Positions 34,260 through 44,162 are shown, numbered from the stretch's first letter. The stretch: 64,000 nucleotides of DNA from Chitinophaga oryziterrae (GCF_009758125.1 NZ_WRXO01000011.1:62001-126000), one strand, 5' to 3'. Notes: generated by a model not told the origin, from the letters alone. Numbers and translations: made by a program.

Positions 34260-34300
34260 CAAAGATAATAAATAAAAGATAAAAACATCCTTTATTTATC
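34260..34300 (-). promoter_or_regulatory. Promoter with AT-rich dyad upstream of haemoglobin
   Basis: On the minus strand a perfect -7 box TATCTTTG (34267-34260) is preceded by a dyad whose arms on the plus strand are AATAAATAAAAGAT (34267-34280) and ATCCTTTATTTATC (34287-34300), matching at 12 of 14 positions around a 6-bp spacer. It strongly resembles the dyad upstream of the Rrf2 gene and covers the -33 region, as expected of a repressor operator. Its far edge overlaps the antiporter stop codon. Confidence 0.6.
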
Positions 34301-35882
34301 AGTTCTCAGATTTATGCCTGATCTTTTCTTCTTCCAGGTCCAGCAGTTCTTCATATCTTCTTATCACATCTTCATCTGTTCCTTCTTTTTTATTCAGTTC
34401 ACTCAAAAATGTACGCTGATGTTCAAGCAGCGTTAAATAGATCTCTGAAAAATCATCCTGATCAGATTTTACCTCAGGGTCCAGTATAGACATCTCCCTT
34501 TCAAAACGGGTTTGCAGCATTTGCAGGGAAGGGTTGGTCAGTAATTTATCATGATATTGTTCCCGCAGATATGCCAGGCTATGCTTGGCCAGTTTCTTTT
34601 TTACAAGTAAATACTGTTCATCGGCAGGTGTATATTGGTCCAGGTCTTCCATATTAATCCATTTGATCACCCAGGGCAAAGTAAGCCCCTGCACCAGCAG
34701 GGTAAGGAGGATGACCATGAAAGTGATGAAGAGGATGAGATTACGCTGCGGGAATGCCGTTCCATTGCTTATAAAGTCAGGTATAGACAAGGCTGCGGCC
34801 AGGGATACCACTCCCCGCATGCCAGCCCATCCGAGTATAAGCGGACCTTTCCATCCCGGTCTGCTGTCGGCCGTAGTAATGTAACGGCTGATAAATACCG
34901 TGAATACAGAGGCGCCGAGTGTGCAGAGTATCCTGGTAACGATCAGCACAAATGTGATAAACAAACCATAACCAATCGCTTTCTGTAAGCTCACAGGCCC
35001 TAACTGATCAACAATCATAGGCAACTGCAACCCTATCAGCATAAATACCAGTCCGTTCAGCACAAAGCCTATCATAGACCATACATTCGATCCCCGCAGA
35101 CGGCTACGGAAATTGAAGATGGTCTGACTGCGGCTGGAAAGGAACAATGCCCCGCTTACAACAGACAGTACACCGGAGAAATGGAAGTTTTCTGCCGCAA
35201 TATACATCACGTAAGGAGCGGTAAGGGTTAATACGATATCCATATTAGGACTGGTAGGTAACCAGCGCAGTACTGCATAATAAATCAGCCCTACAATGAG
35301 GCCGGTCCCAATACCCATCACAATCACCTCTACAAAACTAATAGCTGCTTCGTGGAAAATGAACTGACCGGTACTTACCGCTATCAGCGCGAAACGAAAG
35401 ACGATTAAACTGGATGCATCATTTAACAGGCTTTCTCCTTCAATGATAGCAGAGAGCCTTCTGGGTACTTTCACATATTTCAGGATAGAAGTAGCGGATA
35501 CTGCATCAGGAGGAGAAACGATAGCCCCCAGTAAAAAGCCCAGGGCCAGTGTAAAACCGGGAATGATCCTGCTGGATATAAAAGCAATTACAAAAGAAGT
35601 GAGGATCACAATCAGAAAGGCGAAACTGGAGATGACCCGCCGCCACTTCCAGAACTCTTTCCACGAGGTGTACCATGCCGCTTCATAAAGAAGGGGTGGC
35701 AGGAACATCACAAGGATCATTTCCGGGTTGATATTAATGGCAGGTATTGCATGGGTAATGCTTAGTACCAATCCACCAACTACAAGTACAATAGGGTATG
35801 CAATTTTAAGTTTATCAGCTACCATTACCAGGAACAAAATGATAATGATGAGTATGATGTATTGAATAAAGATAGCGAGCAT
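34299..35882 (-). CDS. CPA1-family Na+/H+ antiporter
   Basis: A 527-residue cation/proton exchanger with 12-13 membrane helices over residues 1-405 and a hydrophilic C-terminal helical tail of about 120 residues. Characteristic segments are SPPDAVSATSIL, GESLLNDASSLIVFRFA (the ND ion-binding motif) and LGWAGMRGVVSLAAAL. It expels Na+ in exchange for protons for pH and salt homeostasis. Gene order suggests transcription upstream of the haemoglobin gene on the same strand, but an independent promoter separates them. Confidence 0.93.
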   Translation of the reverse strand: MLAIFIQYIILIIIILFLVMVADKLKIAYPIVLVVGGLVLSITHAIPAININPEMILVMFLPPLLYEAAWYTSWKEFWKWRRVISSFAFLIVILTSFVIAFISSRIIPGFTLALGFLLGAIVSPPDAVSATSILKYVKVPRRLSAIIEGESLLNDASSLIVFRFALIAVSTGQFIFHEAAISFVEVIVMGIGTGLIVGLIYYAVLRWLPTSPNMDIVLTLTAPYVMYIAAENFHFSGVLSVVSGALFLSSRSQTIFNFRSRLRGSNVWSMIGFVLNGLVFMLIGLQLPMIVDQLGPVSLQKAIGYGLFITFVLIVTRILCTLGASVFTVFISRYITTADSRPGWKGPLILGWAGMRGVVSLAAALSIPDFISNGTAFPQRNLILFITFMVILLTLLVQGLTLPWVIKWINMEDLDQYTPADEQYLLVKKKLAKHSLAYLREQYHDKLLTNPSLQMLQTRFEREMSILDPEVKSDQDDFSEIYLTLLEHQRTFLSELNKKEGTDEDVIRRYEELLDLEEEKIRHKSEN

Positions 35883-36320
35883 GCAAGATTTTGATTAATA
35901 AGGCCAGAAGTAGTAAGATAAAGAAATTACAGCAATCCTGCCCCCCGGGTTTTTTATAAAGGTCTTTAGGACACTTTTTATTTTTGATCAGATTCTAAAT
36001 TTATTTTCGGGTGCAAAAATACAATTCCTCTATCGGCTTTATGTTGCAAAATTCAACCATAGAATTATGAAATTCAAACAATTGCTAAAACGAGTAAGCC
36101 TCGCGCCCTGTTTGGGTATGATAAAATAGTATTATATTGCGTGTAATTAATATTAGTTATTGCAAAATAATAATATAAATAACAAATTGTTAGCAGAATC
36201 ATTAACTGGTAATTAACAGTTTGAATGAACGGATGTATGTAGCTTCATGCAATAGATTGCAGAGATTCCAACGTTATCCTGTTATATGGAAAACGGAAAC
36301 CTCCAAAATTCAGCAATAAA
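35883..36320. other. Intergenic region upstream of orphan FecR
   Basis: This 438-bp AT-rich gap holds no recognised gene. A 20-codon ORF (36066-36128) encodes a short cationic peptide with a KFKQLLKRVSL start but has no visible ribosome binding site or family. A palindrome TAACAAATTGTTA lies at 36180-36192. No exact TAnnTTTG box is visible. Confidence 0.5.
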
Positions 36321-37457
36321 ATGAATCACGAGCGTATTTACCAGTTGTTATTACAAAAGCGCAACGGAACTATCAGTGGACCAGACGATGAATATGTTAC
36401 CGGGCTTATTAATGTTCATGAAGATATAGAACTGATGTGGAAAGCGATTAAACACAGTCCATCTATCCAGGGTGAAGAAAGGTTCTGGCATGAGATGAAT
36501 ACGGACGCTGCCTGGCAACTGGTAGAGGAGAAGCTGCAGCCACGCCCCAGAAGGATGTGGTGGTCCGGCGGGTGGTTAATAGCGGCCCTTGTGACTGGTG
36601 TTGTTGGCACAGGACTTATCTTTGTATGGCAGGCAATTCATACGGAGAACCCACGGCCAAAAGAACTGGCAGTAGCGGAAACAACAGAGAAACCAGGATT
36701 ACAATTGAAACTGGCAAACGGGCAAACGGTCATGCTGCCTTATAATCAGACTAATCAGCAACTTTCTGCCGGAAATGTAAAATTGAGCGCAGGATCTAAG
36801 AAATTACAATACACAGGAACAGGAGAAGGATTTAATACGTTGGTAGTCCCGCCAAAGATGGATTATAAACTAGTGTTGTCCGACGGAACTGAAGTATGGC
36901 TGAACGCTACTTCCAGGCTCCGTTTCCCCTTTACTTTCAGTGGAGACAAGAGAGAAGTATACCTGGAAGGAGAAGCCTTCTTTACAGTAGCTAAAAATGC
37001 TACTCAGACATTCATCGTACACACAGAGAAATCGGATATACAGGTACTCGGTACAACCTTTAACGTTAGTGCCTATAAAGATGCTGTGATGAGCACTTCG
37101 CTGGTAAGCGGAGCGGTGGTTTCAAAGACCGGCAAAACAGAAGTTATTTTAAAACCGGGAGAGGAAGCTGTACTGGCAGGCGAAAAGTTTGATGTGCGTA
37201 AGTTTGATGAGGACGAAGTACTGGCCTGGATGCGTGGGATCTATATCTTCCATAATACTTCCCTGCAGGATATAGGTGGAGTGATAGGTCGCTGGTATGG
37301 TGTGAAAGTAGTGTTTGATAATCCGGAAATCGCAGGTAAGAAATTCACCGGTGGATTAGAGAAACTGCAGAATCTTGATTACTTCCTGGAAACATTACAG
37401 ATAGTGGGAAATGTGCAGCATTCTTATGATAAACAAGGCGTATTGCATTTTAAATAG
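36321..37457 (+). CDS. Orphan FecR-family anti-sigma regulator
   Basis: A 378-residue transmembrane regulator. The N-terminal ~80 residues are cytoplasmic (anti-sigma region), a membrane helix spans about 82-103, and the periplasmic part carries the FecR beta domain (VVPPKMDYKLVLSDGTEVWLNATSRLRFP, VYLEGEAFFTVA, IQVLGTTFNVSAY) and the C-terminal DUF4974 STN-like domain (FTGGLEKLQNLDYFLETLQ). FecR proteins normally sit between an ECF sigma gene and a SusC gene; here neither is adjacent. It may control a sigma factor elsewhere. A terminator follows directly. Confidence 0.92.
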   Translation: MNHERIYQLLLQKRNGTISGPDDEYVTGLINVHEDIELMWKAIKHSPSIQGEERFWHEMNTDAAWQLVEEKLQPRPRRMWWSGGWLIAALVTGVVGTGLIFVWQAIHTENPRPKELAVAETTEKPGLQLKLANGQTVMLPYNQTNQQLSAGNVKLSAGSKKLQYTGTGEGFNTLVVPPKMDYKLVLSDGTEVWLNATSRLRFPFTFSGDKREVYLEGEAFFTVAKNATQTFIVHTEKSDIQVLGTTFNVSAYKDAVMSTSLVSGAVVSKTGKTEVILKPGEEAVLAGEKFDVRKFDEDEVLAWMRGIYIFHNTSLQDIGGVIGRWYGVKVVFDNPEIAGKKFTGGLEKLQNLDYFLETLQIVGNVQHSYDKQGVLHFK

Positions 37458-37462
37458 TTCTG

Positions 37463-37487
37463 AAGGCTCCATAAGGAGCCTTTTTCA
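37463..37487. terminator. Intrinsic terminator after orphan FecR
   Basis: AAGGCTCC-ATAA-GGAGCCTT stem followed by TTTTT; lies between two convergent genes and may serve both. Confidence 0.88.
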
Positions 37488-38708
37488 TTAGAACGCTTCT
37501 CCCAGGTTGAGCTTTATCGCACTATACCCCTTACTCATGCCATAATCAATACAGATATTGGTATTCGACCCTTTATTAAATTTAATCCTAAGACCCGTTC
37601 CAATAGCAGGATTCCATGTTGTGAACATAGATCCTGAGCCACTTACCGTATTTATATTTGCAAACAAAACAAAACCGAATAGTCCGTTATCCGTAATGTC
37701 TTTCCTGTATTCACTTTCCAGGTAAAGTAATCTTGTGCCACGGTAACGGTTCTGATCTATCCCCCTTCCCGATCTGTTACCCGGGTCCCAGCCTATACTT
37801 GGTAAATTAAGATAAGGTGCATTGCTGCGTAATGAGGTCCAGTAGTAACCCCAGAATGCCAAACTATTCTGCCTGCTTGTCCTTATGGCATCTAAAGAGA
37901 CATATTTCCTGGCATCGAGGTATAATGACTGCCAGTTACTGTTGCTTCCAAGGAACCTGGGGTTAAAACGGTACACAACGTTAGCATAAGCGCCAGGTAA
38001 TGGATTGATGGAATTATTACGGGTATCGTATAATAGGTTGATGGTTAAGCCGGATGAAAAAGATCTTCCGTCTGTTCCATAAGGATAATTTGTGAAGGCT
38101 TTCAGATTCACGGCAGTATCGATACTTTTTACATTGGAGTAGTAATCCATGTTATAACCACCACCGGCATACAGGTAGGACCTGATACGTTTAAGGGCGC
38201 TCTGGTATAGACGCATATACCTGTAATCTACTAAGGTCCGGTCGTTGTAATCATGACTGGTACCCAGTCCCCAGGTATATTGCGGATATACCAGCAGCCT
38301 TGTGTCTCCCTGTATGATCCATGAATTGTCAGGCATCCATATGCTTGTTCGCAATGGCAGGCCAAATCGTCCTTTAAAATTGAGGTAAGGCGTAAATGTA
38401 ACGCTGGAAATATTAGTAGTGTTGTGTGGACCTAAGTAGATACCTGCAGTAGTACTGGTGACTAATGCATATCCGCTTCCACCTGGTACACTACCGCTGA
38501 TAGGCAGGATAGAGAAATACACTCTTTTATCTTCCAGTCTTCTTTTTTTTGCTGGTTTGATTTTAAAGAGGCTTTTAGCAACGTCTACCAGGTCTTTTTG
38601 CCCTGATGTATCCGGTATTATATCCTTTTTGGGGATTAAGTTAGACGCATCCTGCGCAAACAATATGCATGGGAACAATAATAAAAGTGTGAATATGATT
38701 TTTAGCAT
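37488..38708 (-). CDS. Omp85/BamA-like outer-membrane barrel without POTRA
   Basis: About 406 residues with a signal peptide (LKIIFTLLLLFPCILFAQ) followed by roughly 60 linker residues and a predicted 16-strand barrel resembling the bacterial surface antigen (D15) family: GLTINLLYDTRNNSINPLPGAYANVVYRF, FGFVLFANINTVSGSG, GTGLRIKFNKGSN and a terminal Phe (NLGEAF). It lacks POTRA repeats, so it is probably not an assembly factor but a stand-alone barrel. The ATG at 38708 gives a proper signal peptide; the upstream ATG at 38744 adds 12 non-signal residues. Substrate or partner unknown. Confidence 0.82.
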   Translation of the reverse strand: MLKIIFTLLLLFPCILFAQDASNLIPKKDIIPDTSGQKDLVDVAKSLFKIKPAKKRRLEDKRVYFSILPISGSVPGGSGYALVTSTTAGIYLGPHNTTNISSVTFTPYLNFKGRFGLPLRTSIWMPDNSWIIQGDTRLLVYPQYTWGLGTSHDYNDRTLVDYRYMRLYQSALKRIRSYLYAGGGYNMDYYSNVKSIDTAVNLKAFTNYPYGTDGRSFSSGLTINLLYDTRNNSINPLPGAYANVVYRFNPRFLGSNSNWQSLYLDARKYVSLDAIRTSRQNSLAFWGYYWTSLRSNAPYLNLPSIGWDPGNRSGRGIDQNRYRGTRLLYLESEYRKDITDNGLFGFVLFANINTVSGSGSMFTTWNPAIGTGLRIKFNKGSNTNICIDYGMSKGYSAIKLNLGEAF

Positions 38709-38884
38709 GCAATCTGGCAGGTGATTATCTGAAGTTATCCGCATTATCTCTTAACTCAAATCAAATACTATACCATTAGGTTTTTGGGCCGGGAAGACAC
38801 CGGGGCTTTTATTTTTGAGAAATAATTCCCGAAAACGATTATTTTTATAACAACAGGAGGGTTCACATCAACCAAAAAGGAAAT

Positions 38885-39502
38885 ATGGAAGCAGTAAAGC
38901 CATCAATGACTGCTTTATATAAAGCACCACCACAGGAAGAGCTATGGAATAACTTCCGGAATGGAAACCGGGACGCATTTGCCATGATCTATCAGGAGCA
39001 TGTAGATGACCTGTACCATTATGGTGTGCATTTCTGTGGAGATGGAGAACAGGTAAGAGACTGCTTACAGGAACTTTTCCACGATCTGTGGCAGACCCGG
39101 GAACACCTGGCAGACCAGCTCCAGAATATCCGTTATTACCTGCTTAGCAGCCTTAGAAGGCGCTTACTCCGTGCCCTGGAGAAAGACCGCCGCCACCGCG
39201 CTCAGACTTCCGAAATACCCTTCGACTTTGAACTGATCCCCCCCAGGGAACATTTCATCATACAGGACGAAAAACAACAGGAACAACAACAGCAACTCTA
39301 TGCCGCCCTGGCCGCATTACCCCGCCGCCAGAGAGAAGCTATCTATCTGAGGTTCTTCCATGAACTCTCTTACCAGGAAGTAGCCGACCTGATGTCCATG
39401 AAAGTAGACTCCGTATATAATATTATCTCCAAAGCCATTGGTGTTCTTAAAAAGATGCTCCCTGTCACCGTATTATTACTGCTTTTCAGTCCCGGAAAAT
39501 AA
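38885..39502 (+). CDS. ECF sigma factor of SusC/D locus
   Basis: A 205-residue sigma-70-family factor. Region 2 (DAFAMIYQEHVDDLYHYGVHFCGDGEQVRDCLQELFHDLWQTREH) and region 4 (LPRRQREAIYLRFFHELSYQEVADLMSMKVDSVYNIISKAI) are clear. It starts a four-gene locus (sigma, FecR, SusC with STN domain, SusD): the sigma factor is held by FecR and released when the transporter's STN domain reports ligand. A hydrophobic C-terminal stretch (LLPVTVLLLLFSP-like) is common in this group. Confidence 0.94.
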   Translation: MEAVKPSMTALYKAPPQEELWNNFRNGNRDAFAMIYQEHVDDLYHYGVHFCGDGEQVRDCLQELFHDLWQTREHLADQLQNIRYYLLSSLRRRLLRALEKDRRHRAQTSEIPFDFELIPPREHFIIQDEKQQEQQQQLYAALAALPRRQREAIYLRFFHELSYQEVADLMSMKVDSVYNIISKAIGVLKKMLPVTVLLLLFSPGK

Positions 39503-39561
39503 TTTTTCAAAAAAACGATGAGATTTCCTTATTTCCGGTCTCTTTATATAAAAGAGACAGT

Positions 39562-40575
39562 TTGCAGCAGTACCATATATATACAGCACGCGATTTTGCA
39601 CTGGATGAAGACTTCCAGCAATGGGTACTTAAACCGGATGTAAAGAACAACTACCAATGGGAAACCTGGCTCAAACAACATCCTGAGAAACAAAAAGTGG
39701 TGGATGATGCCATCATACTGGTGAAATCCGTCAGATTCAGAGATTACCAGCTATCTGGTGAGCAAAAAGACCAGCTCTGGGATGCCATCTGGGATGATAT
39801 CGCTACAGATGAACTGCCTGTACAGACTATGCCTCAGAAAAGCCGTTTACACAGGCTGTTTTCGTGGAAATACGCTGCGGCAGCATTACTGGCCATATTA
39901 CTGGGAACGCTCTGGATAACGCACGAAAACAAGCAATTCCAGGCGCTTACACTAAGCACCTCGGCAGCTCCCGGAGAAACGAAAAGACTGCTGCTGCCAG
40001 ATAGTTCAGAGGTCGTTCTGAATGCAGGGTCGAGACTGGTATACGCACAAAAAAATGCACTGCTAAGAGAAGTATGGCTGGACGGTGAAGCCTGGTTCCA
40101 TGTCCATCATACGAAAGGAAATACAAAATTCATTGTACATACGTACGACCGGCTATCTGTGGAAGTATTGGGCACACAATTCAATGTCAGCAACTTTGGA
40201 AATAAAATAGCTGTGACACTGCAGCAGGGAAGTATCAGACTACATATTACAGAACAGCAAAGCCAGCATGAAACACAACTATACCTGCAACCCGGTGAAA
40301 TGCTCCGCTATAATAAACAGGATGGAGAATATACTAAAAGCAGAACAGACGTAACGAAAATAGTAGCATGGACACACGGGCAACTGATGATGGACGAATA
40401 TACTGTAGCCGATGCCATTCAATTTATGCAACAGGTGTTTGATAAACAGGTGTCTGTAAAAGATACCAAGATGCTGCGCTACCGGGTTTCCGGTTCAATG
40501 CCCATCGTATATAATGCAGATACCATGCTGATCCAGTTTGAAAAGGCCTTTGGCGTGCATTTTTATAAACATTAA
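39562..40575 (+). CDS. FecR-family anti-sigma factor
   Basis: A 337-residue inner-membrane regulator: N-terminal cytoplasmic domain with the FLQW-type FQQWVLKPDVKNN...WLKQHPE motif, a membrane helix at about 102-119, and the periplasmic FecR domain (LLPDSSEVVLNAGSRLVYA, VEVLGTQFNVSNFG) plus a C-terminal STN-like part. The only in-frame start that covers the FLQW-like motif is TTG at 39562; no ATG is available upstream in frame after the sigma stop. It lies between the sigma factor and the SusC gene and should relay the transporter signal. Confidence 0.92.
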   Translation: MQQYHIYTARDFALDEDFQQWVLKPDVKNNYQWETWLKQHPEKQKVVDDAIILVKSVRFRDYQLSGEQKDQLWDAIWDDIATDELPVQTMPQKSRLHRLFSWKYAAAALLAILLGTLWITHENKQFQALTLSTSAAPGETKRLLLPDSSEVVLNAGSRLVYAQKNALLREVWLDGEAWFHVHHTKGNTKFIVHTYDRLSVEVLGTQFNVSNFGNKIAVTLQQGSIRLHITEQQSQHETQLYLQPGEMLRYNKQDGEYTKSRTDVTKIVAWTHGQLMMDEYTVADAIQFMQQVFDKQVSVKDTKMLRYRVSGSMPIVYNADTMLIQFEKAFGVHFYKH

Positions 40576-40635
40576 TCTGAACCACGTAGGGAAACGGATA
40601 CCCTAAATTTTTATTAACCAAAATCTGAATTGCAC

Positions 40636-43600
40636 ATGAATAAACATTTACGTGTGCTGCTGTTGCATGCTATTGCATTAAGTGGCCTGTCGCCTTGTGC
40701 TATTGCTATACCTGCATCTGTACTACATCCACAGGAACAGCAGGAAGAAGTATTATTAAAACAGTTATTCCGGCAAACGGAAGTGAAATTCGGTGTTTCT
40801 ATTGCATATAAAAGTGAACTGGTGAAAGACCAGAAGGCAAAAGTAGATCTTGCTGCCTGTAAATCACCGGAAGAAGTGCTGGATAAAGTATTAGCCCCCT
40901 TCAACCTTTCTTATCAGAAAGTGCGGGAACATTTTTATCTCATCATCGCAAAAGAAGTCACACATACTTCCGCTTCAGACGCTGTACAACGGCCTGTACA
41001 CGGGAAGGTGACAGACGCTAAAGGCGCTGCCCTGCCAGGTGTTACGGTTCGTGTAAAAGGTACTGCTACAGGCGCTGTTACAGCGCCGGACGGTACCTAT
41101 ACACTCAACATCCCGGGTACTGGTAATGATGTGCTGGAAATCTCCTTTGTAGGATATGAAACCAAGTCGGTAACAGTCGGTAGTCAGTCTGAAATAAATA
41201 TCACACTGACAGAGAATACCAGTACTCTGAATGAAGTGATCGTTACCGGTTACACCACTCAGCGCAAAAAAGACCTCACTGGTGCAGTAACTGTCATCGA
41301 CATAGGGGAAATGGTGAAACAGCCATCCGGACAAGTAACCAGCCAGTTACAGGGACAGGCATCAGGCGTTACCGTTATAGGCTCCGGTCAGCCCGGACAG
41401 GAACCAGTAGTACGTATCCGCGGTGTAAATACCTTTGATAATAATACACCCCTGTACGTAGTGGACGGCGTACCTACCCAGAGTATCAACGACCTGAACC
41501 CGAATGATGTGGCGTCCATGCAGGTATTGAAAGATGCCGGCGCGGCGTCTATATATGGTTCCCGCGCTTCCAACGGGGTGATCATCATCACCACCAAAAG
41601 AGGGACCGGCAAAGTAAAAGTAAAATACGATGCATTTTATGGCCGTCAGTATCCTAAAGGCGGCAATGCCTTTCATACATTGAACTCCCAGGAAATGGCG
41701 AACCTGCGCTGGCTGTCTTATAAAAACACCGGTACTCCATTGAGCGATACCCTGTATGGCAATGGCGCTACACCAAGATTACCGGATTACCTGCAACCTG
41801 TAGGGTTGATGGAAGGTGATCCCCGCGTGAATCCCGATCTCTATTATGTAAATCCGAATTATACAGACCAGAACGATTATAACAGTTTTTATTATATCAC
41901 CAGGGCTAATAAGACAGGGACCGACTGGTTCCATGAAATCTTTAAGCCTGCGAACATGACCAGTCATAACCTGTCTGTAAGTGGCGGTAGTGACAGGGGC
42001 AATTATCTCTTCTCTCTGAACTATTACAACCAGCAGGGAACTTTAACGAATACCTATCTGAAAAGATATATTATCCGCTCTAACAGTCAGTTCAATCTCT
42101 CTAAGAACATTAGAGTAGGCGAGAACCTGTCTTTCTCTGTTACAGATAACCCAGTGGTAGACTTACTCACCGCCAGCGGGGCGGTGGGTATGGCTATCAG
42201 AGAACAACCCATTATCCCCGTATATGATATCAAAGGCAACTTTGGTGGTTCAAACGGGATAGGACTGGGAGATGCAATGAACCCGGTGGCTATGCAGTAC
42301 CGTACCCGTAATGACAGGGGACAGGTAAACCGCGTATTCGGTAATATCTATGCGGATGTAGACCTGCTGGAACACTTTACCCTGCATTCCAGTTTTGGTG
42401 GTGAAGTAAACTCAGGCTGGCGGCATAATTTCACCTATCCTCAATACGAGAATAAAGAAAATGCCGGCGTAAACTCTTATACAGAGACGACCGATTTTGC
42501 GCACAACTGGACATGGACCAATACCCTGAATTATCATAATACCTTTAGTAAAGTACATAACCTGAATGTGCTGGTAGGAACAGAAGCGTATGATGAACGT
42601 ACCCGTGAACAGATAGGTACTACCCAGGATTTTTTCTCCTTCGATCCTGATTACGTAGATAACGGCACAGGTGCAGGCGGACAAACGATCAGGTCTACAC
42701 GTTATTCTGCCGGTCTGTTATCCCTGATAGCAAGAGTAGATTACAGCTTTAATGATAAATACCTGATCAGTGGTACACTACGCCGCGATGGTTCATCCAA
42801 GTTCGGCGCTAATAACCGTTATGGATTATTCCCCGCAGCAAGCGCAGGATGGCGTATTTCACAGGAAGCATTCCTGAAAGATGTACGCTGGCTGACAGAC
42901 TTGAAAATCCGTGGAGGCTGGGGCATCATGGGGAACCAGTTGAGCCTTACTCCGGGTAACGCCTTCACATTATATGGCGGTAATAAGAATACTTCCTATT
43001 ATGATTTACAGGGCACCAATAACAGCGTTTTACTGGGCTTCCAGCAGGTACAGATCGGTAATCCTGATGCTAAATGGGAGAGCGATATCAATACCAACAT
43101 TGGTGTGGACGCAACCCTGTTTGGTGGTAAACTGGAAGTATCTGCGGATTATTTCCAGAAGAACATCAAAGACCTGTTATATAACAGTGAATTACCCGGC
43201 ACCTATGGTACAGCGCCCGCGCCTTATTCCAATGTGGCTAACATGAAGAACCAGGGTGTTGACCTTACCATTACCTCGCATACAGACATCACCAAAGACC
43301 TGAAATTTGATGCAACGGTAACACTCACCACCTTCAAAAACAGGATCGTTAAAATAGCAAAAGGAGTGGATTATTTCGATAGCCAGGCACGTAACTTCAG
43401 TGAAAGTATTATCCGTAATGCTGTCGGACAGCCTATTTCCAGCTTTTACGGTTATAAGATCACCGGTTTCTGGAATAGCCAGGATGAAGTGGACAAAGCA
43501 GACCAGGAAGCTCAGACGAAAACCAATGATCCCGGTGCTACCTTCCAGGAAGCTGCCGCTCCGGGGCGTTTCAGATACGCAGACCTGAACCATGATGGTG

Positions 43601-44145
43601 TTATCAATTCAGACGACCGTACCTTCCTGGGTAATCCAAATCCCAAGGTATCTTATGGTATCAACCTGGGACTTACCTACAAACAATTCGACTTCAGCAT
43701 GTTCCTTTTTGGGGTACATGGTAACCAGATCTGGAACCAGGTAAGATGGTGGACAGACTTCGCCTCTTCTTTCGACGGAGCTAAAAGCAAAACAGCGCTC
43801 TATGATTCCTGGCTGCCGGACCGTACCAACGCTAAAGCGCCCATACAGGAAGGAGAAGGTTCTTTCAGTACCAACAGCGTACCCAACTCTTATTATGTAG
43901 AAAGCGGTGCTTACCTGCGTTGTAAGAATGTGCAGTTGGGATATACTTTCCCTCAGCAGTTTGGCAACAGGATACATATAGAAAGACTGAGAATTTATGT
44001 ACAGGCGGCCAACCTTTTCACTATTACCAAATACAGCGGGATAGATCCTGAAATAGGGGGAAGTGATGTAAGGAGTTTTGGGATTGATGAAGGTACTTAT
44101 CCCAGTCAGCGCCAGTTCCTGGCAGGTTTAAATCTTACGTTCTGA
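40636..44145 (+). CDS. SusC/RagA-type TonB-dependent transporter with STN domain
   Basis: About 1170 residues. After the signal peptide, an STN domain (about 38-105; LLKQLFRQTEVKFGVSIAYKSELVK) interacts with FecR. A carboxypeptidase-regulatory-like domain (PVHGKVTDAKGAALPGVTVRVKGT) and the plug follow (EVIVTGYTTQRKKDLTGAV, VRIRGVNTFDNNTPLYVVDGV, ASIYGSRASNGVIIITTKRG); the barrel ends in LNLTF. The start at ATG 40636 is preferred to TTG 40630. The substrate is unknown since no enzyme is linked. Signalling to the upstream FecR/sigma pair makes this locus ligand-induced, unlike the first SusC/D pair. Confidence 0.95.
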   Translation: MNKHLRVLLLHAIALSGLSPCAIAIPASVLHPQEQQEEVLLKQLFRQTEVKFGVSIAYKSELVKDQKAKVDLAACKSPEEVLDKVLAPFNLSYQKVREHFYLIIAKEVTHTSASDAVQRPVHGKVTDAKGAALPGVTVRVKGTATGAVTAPDGTYTLNIPGTGNDVLEISFVGYETKSVTVGSQSEINITLTENTSTLNEVIVTGYTTQRKKDLTGAVTVIDIGEMVKQPSGQVTSQLQGQASGVTVIGSGQPGQEPVVRIRGVNTFDNNTPLYVVDGVPTQSINDLNPNDVASMQVLKDAGAASIYGSRASNGVIIITTKRGTGKVKVKYDAFYGRQYPKGGNAFHTLNSQEMANLRWLSYKNTGTPLSDTLYGNGATPRLPDYLQPVGLMEGDPRVNPDLYYVNPNYTDQNDYNSFYYITRANKTGTDWFHEIFKPANMTSHNLSVSGGSDRGNYLFSLNYYNQQGTLTNTYLKRYIIRSNSQFNLSKNIRVGENLSFSVTDNPVVDLLTASGAVGMAIREQPIIPVYDIKGNFGGSNGIGLGDAMNPVAMQYRTRNDRGQVNRVFGNIYADVDLLEHFTLHSSFGGEVNSGWRHNFTYPQYENKENAGVNSYTETTDFAHNWTWTNTLNYHNTFSKVHNLNVLVGTEAYDERTREQIGTTQDFFSFDPDYVDNGTGAGGQTIRSTRYSAGLLSLIARVDYSFNDKYLISGTLRRDGSSKFGANNRYGLFPAASAGWRISQEAFLKDVRWLTDLKIRGGWGIMGNQLSLTPGNAFTLYGGNKNTSYYDLQGTNNSVLLGFQQVQIGNPDAKWESDINTNIGVDATLFGGKLEVSADYFQKNIKDLLYNSELPGTYGTAPAPYSNVANMKNQGVDLTITSHTDITKDLKFDATVTLTTFKNRIVKIAKGVDYFDSQARNFSESIIRNAVGQPISSFYGYKITGFWNSQDEVDKADQEAQTKTNDPGATFQEAAAPGRFRYADLNHDGVINSDDRTFLGNPNPKVSYGINLGLTYKQFDFSMFLFGVHGNQIWNQVRWWTDFASSFDGAKSKTALYDSWLPDRTNAKAPIQEGEGSFSTNSVPNSYYVESGAYLRCKNVQLGYTFPQQFGNRIHIERLRIYVQAANLFTITKYSGIDPEIGGSDVRSFGIDEGTYPSQRQFLAGLNLTF

Positions 44146-44162
44146 TGTTAAATCTTACAACC

